From assembly GCF_023715145.1 (NCBI RefSeq), contig NZ_JAMBNP010000005.1:124001-188000 (forward strand): a stretch of 64,000 nt of DNA, in the 5' to 3' direction. The stretch is from Paenibacillus glycanilyticus. Its GTDB lineage: Bacteria > Bacillota > Bacilli > Paenibacillales > Paenibacillaceae. Position 1 is the stretch's first letter; each line of letters opens with the position of its first letter. A program made the translations under genes and the position numbers. A model generated the notes under the pieces. The model ran no database searches, was not told the DNA's origin, and saw nothing but the letters and a program-made list of their open reading frames with translations. Below, piece by piece: positions 60,891 to 64,000 of this stretch.

Positions 60891-61148
60891 GAATTGTGAA
60901 GCTTCTTAAGCGCTAGCTTAAGAAAGTGAAGCAATTCTGCTTCGAAAGCATAGGCTTAGAATTGTGAAGCTTCTTAAGCGCTAGCTTAAGAAAGTGAAGC
61001 AATTCTGCTTCGAAAGCATAGGCTTAGAATTGTGAAGCTTCTTATAGCGCTAGCTTAAGATAGTGAAGCAATTCTGCTTCGAAAGCATAGGCTTAGAATT
61101 GTGAAGCTTCTTAAGCTCTAGCTTAAGATAGTGAAGCAATTCTGCTAC
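60891..61148. repeat. Four tandem 68-bp hairpin repeats
   Basis: Units start at 60891, 60959, 61027 and 61096 (periods 68, 68, 69). Each contains TTCTTAAGC-GCTA-GCTTAAGAA, a perfect 9-bp palindrome, inside a GAATTG...CAATTC outer dyad. A smaller TGCTT/AAGCA hairpin follows. Units 1 and 2 are identical over most of their length; 3 and 4 carry changes in the arms, and the last is truncated. The array ends about 20 bp from the lipoprotein start codon. Confidence 0.88.
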
Positions 61149-61276
61149 ATAAGCATGTACCTATGCTTATATAAACGAAATAATCTGTTTAAGGTTCCAA
61201 TAGATTTGTACACACTATTGCTATGGATAAAACAATAGGCTGCCCTCAAAATGCAGCAGCCCGTTGCTCTTCTAGT

Positions 61277-61714
61277 TTATTTATTGAGCAAATGCCTATA
61301 GGGAGCGTAGTCGATCTCCTTGCGTTCCAGGAAGGAAACAAGGCTTCGATAGTCACGCTTTGGCGTTGCGCGTATGTATCCTTCGATGCAGTGGTCCCGC
61401 GTTACTTCAGAAGCTCCGTTATCGATGGCGACCTGACCGATCTTCGCTGCAATCGAGTGCTTGGCGATATCCCGGAACGCGGACGGAACGGGGGAGACCA
61501 GCTCGTCCAGAAAACTTTTCGATTCGTCGGTCCACATGCTGCGGCTCCGTTCGACCCAATAGTTTTGCCAGTCCAGCTTCGACTTGCCGTCACGCTGAGG
61601 CAGCACCTTCAAAAATTTGCGGAACATGAAGAAACCGCCGATGGCCATAGCGCCGACCATAACGACCGCCCAGAAAACAATGAAAAACATAAACCAATCG
61701 GGAGCTGATTTCAT
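61277..61714 (-). CDS. DUF2621 membrane protein (YneK-like)
   Basis: 145 aa. N-terminal TM helix (WFMFFIVFWAVVMVGAMAIGG in part) then a cytosolic domain containing SKLDWQNYWVERSRSMWTDE and KIGQVAIDNGASEVTRDHC, like B. subtilis YneK. The C-terminal part resembles light-independent reductase-associated helical repeats. Function unknown. Confidence 0.75.
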   Translation of the reverse strand: MKSAPDWFMFFIVFWAVVMVGAMAIGGFFMFRKFLKVLPQRDGKSKLDWQNYWVERSRSMWTDESKSFLDELVSPVPSAFRDIAKHSIAAKIGQVAIDNGASEVTRDHCIEGYIRATPKRDYRSLVSFLERKEIDYAPYRHLLNK

Positions 61715-61814
61715 ACTGTACCTTCACCTCAGGAAGAATTATACCGTATTCCTAGATTTATTTCGACATTCCTTGTAAAATAAGGGTTGATCAACCGAAA
61801 GGGGCGTTTATTAG

Positions 61815-62945
61815 ATGTTAAAAATCGGTTCCCATGTATCATTTTCGGACAAGGGGCTGCTTACCGCGGCCAAAGAAGCTGTATCCTACGGTTCAAGCTC
61901 GTTTATGATTTATACCGGCGCACCGCAGAATACCCGGAGAAAGCCAATCGAAACTTTATATATTGAAGAGGGCAAAGCCATGATGGACAAGGCCGGCATC
62001 AATGAGATTGTCGTGCACGCGCCATACATTATCAACCTTGGCTCCTATAAGGAAGACACGTTTGAGCTCGCTGTCCGCTTCCTGCAGGAGGAAATCCGCC
62101 GTACCGATTATATCGGGGTGCGGAATATCGTACTGCATCCGGGCGCTTATACGGACAAGGATGCCGAGTACGGCATCGCGCGTATTGCAGAGGGCCTGAA
62201 TGAAGTGCTTGAAGGCACCAAAGACACGAACGTGAACATCGCTCTTGAGACGATGGCCGGCAAAGGAACGGAAATCGGGCGCAGCTTCGAGGAGATTGCG
62301 TCGATAATTGATAAAGTACAGAATAATGAACGTTTGACCGTGTGCATGGACACCTGCCATATGCATGATGCCGGTTATGACCTCATTAATGACCTGGACG
62401 GCGTGCTCCATAAGTTCGACCAAATCGTTGGACTCAACCGCGTAGCGGTAGTCCATGTCAATGACAGCAAGAATCCTGCCGGAGCAGGCAAAGACCGTCA
62501 TGCTCCAGTTGGCGCAGGCTGGCTCGGACATGAGGCGATTCAGAGAATCGTACATCACGAGGCGCTTGCGGGCCGTCCGTTTATTCTGGAGACACCATGG
62601 ATTGGCAAGGACGACAAGAAGCAGTTCCCGATGTACGAAGCTGAGATTGCACTGCTCCGCGGTGATGCGATGGATCGCTTCGGCGAGTCGTTCTTCGACC
62701 ACGTAGAACGTCTGCATCATTTCTACGGCAAGCAAGAGATCGATCCGCGCGCTTTTGTGCTGTCGACTTGGGATGTGCTCAAGAATGATGCCAAGGCGAA
62801 AAAAGCGGATCCGCGCGAGCCGATGGAGCGTCTGTTCGATCTGCTGTCGGAAAGCGATGCGCTCCCGGGCGAGTTGACCGAGGAGCAAATCAACCAACGG
62901 ATTACGGCATGGTTCGCCGGCAAGCAATTGCTCAAAACGGTGTAA
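61815..62945 (+). CDS. nfo: Deoxyribonuclease IV (AP endonuclease) with C-terminal extension
   Basis: 376 aa. TIM-barrel endonuclease IV cleaving 5' to abasic sites with three zinc ions. Metal ligands are visible in [40 protein letters not shown] and [17 protein letters not shown], then FILETPW. Ordinary Nfo proteins end near residue 285-300; this one adds about 80 residues ([17 protein letters not shown] ... [12 protein letters not shown]). Confidence 0.92.
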   Translation: MLKIGSHVSFSDKGLLTAAKEAVSYGSSSFMIYTGAPQNTRRKPIETLYIEEGKAMMDKAGINEIVVHAPYIINLGSYKEDTFELAVRFLQEEIRRTDYIGVRNIVLHPGAYTDKDAEYGIARIAEGLNEVLEGTKDTNVNIALETMAGKGTEIGRSFEEIASIIDKVQNNERLTVCMDTCHMHDAGYDLINDLDGVLHKFDQIVGLNRVAVVHVNDSKNPAGAGKDRHAPVGAGWLGHEAIQRIVHHEALAGRPFILETPWIGKDDKKQFPMYEAEIALLRGDAMDRFGESFFDHVERLHHFYGKQEIDPRAFVLSTWDVLKNDAKAKKADPREPMERLFDLLSESDALPGELTEEQINQRITAWFAGKQLLKTV

Positions 62946-62992
62946 TGATGCTTTAAGATAACCATTGTAAAAGGAAGGAAGTTTTAACGTTT

Positions 62993-63871
62993 ATGTCTTC
63001 ATCAACTACGGAGTCGCGCAGCGGACGCGCGCGCATGCTGATCTCGTGCCCGGACAGACCGGGTATCGTAGCGGCGGTTTCGCATTTCTTGTACGAGCAT
63101 GGTGCGAACATTGTACAATCGGACCAATATACGATGGATCCGGAAGGCGGCATGTTCTTTATCCGCTTTGAGTTTGATTTGAATGATATGGACAAGGAAT
63201 TGCCTATTCTAGTAGAGGATTTCGCCCGCGTGGCGGACCGCTTCGATATGAAATGGCATACGTTCCGCGCGAGTCGCAAGAAGCGCCTTGCGATCTTTGT
63301 CTCCAAGGAAGACCATTGCTTGATGGAGCTCCTGTGGCAGTGGAAAGCCGGCGATCTGGACGCGGATATCGCGATGGTTGTAAGCAACCATCCGGACATG
63401 AAGGAAATGGTTGAGTCATTTGGCATTCCATACCATCATATTCCGGTTACTCCGGACACGAAGGCGGAAGCGGAGCGCAAGCAGATGGAAGTGGTTGCGG
63501 ACAAAGCGGATCTGATCGTCCTTGCCCGTTACATGCAGATCATCTCGCCGAAATTCATCGAGCAGTTCCCGAACCGAATTATCAATATCCACCATTCCTT
63601 CCTTCCGGCCTTTGTTGGCGGCAAGCCTTATGCACAAGCTTATAATCGTGGTGTTAAAATCATCGGTGCTACGGCACATTATGTAACGGAGGAACTTGAC
63701 GGCGGTCCGATTATCGAACAGGACGTTCAGCGCGTCAGCCACCGAGACAATGTAGAGGAATTGAAACGAATCGGCCGTACAATTGAGCGCGTCGTCCTTG
63801 CGCGTGCTGTGAAATGGCATACGGAAGACCGCATTATTGTGCATCAGAACAAAACCGTCGTTTTCAATTAA
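62993..63871 (+). CDS. purU: Formyltetrahydrofolate deformylase
   Basis: 292 aa. An N-terminal ACT domain (RARMLISCPDRPGIVAAVS) and the C-terminal formyltransferase-fold domain with NIHHSFLPAFVGGKPY and GVKIIGATAHYVTEELDGGP, where the NIHHSFLP His and the GATAH...D residues are catalytic. Hydrolyses 10-formyl-THF to formate and THF, balancing one-carbon pools. SD AAGGAAGG. Confidence 0.95.
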   Translation: MSSSTTESRSGRARMLISCPDRPGIVAAVSHFLYEHGANIVQSDQYTMDPEGGMFFIRFEFDLNDMDKELPILVEDFARVADRFDMKWHTFRASRKKRLAIFVSKEDHCLMELLWQWKAGDLDADIAMVVSNHPDMKEMVESFGIPYHHIPVTPDTKAEAERKQMEVVADKADLIVLARYMQIISPKFIEQFPNRIINIHHSFLPAFVGGKPYAQAYNRGVKIIGATAHYVTEELDGGPIIEQDVQRVSHRDNVEELKRIGRTIERVVLARAVKWHTEDRIIVHQNKTVVFN

Positions 63872-64000
63872 TCGAATAAATGCTCTCGTCTTTCACTATT
63901 TTAAGGATGGCAAACGAGTTTTCGGAATGGTACAATATTCAAAGCCTTTGCGCTACAACTCGCGCTATATCTAGAAATATAGAGAGACACAGAGCAATTT
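63872..64000. other. Intergenic end of window
   Basis: No gene, terminator or clear promoter identified in these 129 bases. TACAAT at about 63933 could be a -10 box of a gene beyond the window. Confidence 0.4.

Noticed and set aside
61956..62927. 323-aa antisense frame opposite nfo
   Set aside because: Fully inside the clear endonuclease IV gene; an artefact of GC-rich codon use.

Overview
The window is chromosomal DNA of a Paenibacillus-like Firmicute carrying an integrated siphovirus-type prophage. The host lineage is inferred from strong AGGAGG ribosome sites, TTG and GTG starts, a YneK-like DUF2621 protein, a Flp1-type Tad pilus locus and a lasso-peptide-type HPr-kinase/nucleotidyltransferase pair. 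Host genes flank the prophage at 1-9615 and 51209-64000 and are GC-richer than the AT-rich prophage between them.

Left host part: ndk and a transaldolase-like aldolase overlap by 4 bp. They are followed by an exopolysaccharide-precursor operon (Wzz-like polymerisation regulator, GalU, priming sugar transferase, ManC). A promoter with two perfect 15-bp palindromes precedes that operon. Next come a broken HPr-kinase-like gene and a PF14907-type nucleotidyltransferase, probably the remains of a lasso-peptide tailoring locus. The Tad pilus operon then starts with a CpaE-like ATPase and cpaF.

The prophage (about 41.6 kb, 9616-51208) sits inside cpaF. A 10-bp direct repeat (ATATGCTGCA) marks both ends, and joining the ends restores one in-frame 414-codon cpaF. 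A large serine integrase lies next to the right end. Rebuilding attP gives 11-bp inverted arms centred on the last two bases of the repeat. The order inside is: a left cargo block of eight unrecognised small genes; two rightward-reading terminators near attL; leftward genes, one behind a LexA box; a membrane-anchored DEDDh exonuclease; an XRE repressor with a divergent operator; a three-gene set (6-TM protein, 37-aa secreted peptide, LytTR regulator) that looks like a peptide-signalling module; a long unknown gene; a decayed DUF3102 gene; about 2 kb of repeat-rich DNA without genes; and a GNAT gene with a small partner. A complete head-tail module follows from a Rha-RusA fusion to the tail and holin genes (HNH, TerS/TerL, portal, ClpP-like protease, HK97 capsid, connectors, tail tube, frameshifted tail chaperone, tape measure, Dit, a 1040-aa receptor-binding-like protein, Tal, XhlA-like and holin-like). 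The endolysin is reduced to its first residues. Two leftward secreted or anchored cargo genes, a YolD-like SOS gene and the integrase close the element.

Right host part: the 3' end of cpaF, tadB, tadC, flp, three TadE/TadG-type pseudopilin genes, a prepilin peptidase and a DUF6382-FHA protein complete the Tad operon. A convergent epimerase, a lipoprotein gene preceded by four 68-bp tandem repeats, a DUF2621 protein, endonuclease IV and PurU follow.

Working model (inference): as integrated, the element cuts the Tad motor ATPase in two and separates the downstream pilus genes from their promoter, while precise excision would restore both. The truncated endolysin and the absence of recognisable replication genes suggest that the element is partly domesticated. 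LexA boxes and a candidate peptide-signalling module could both feed into that switch.
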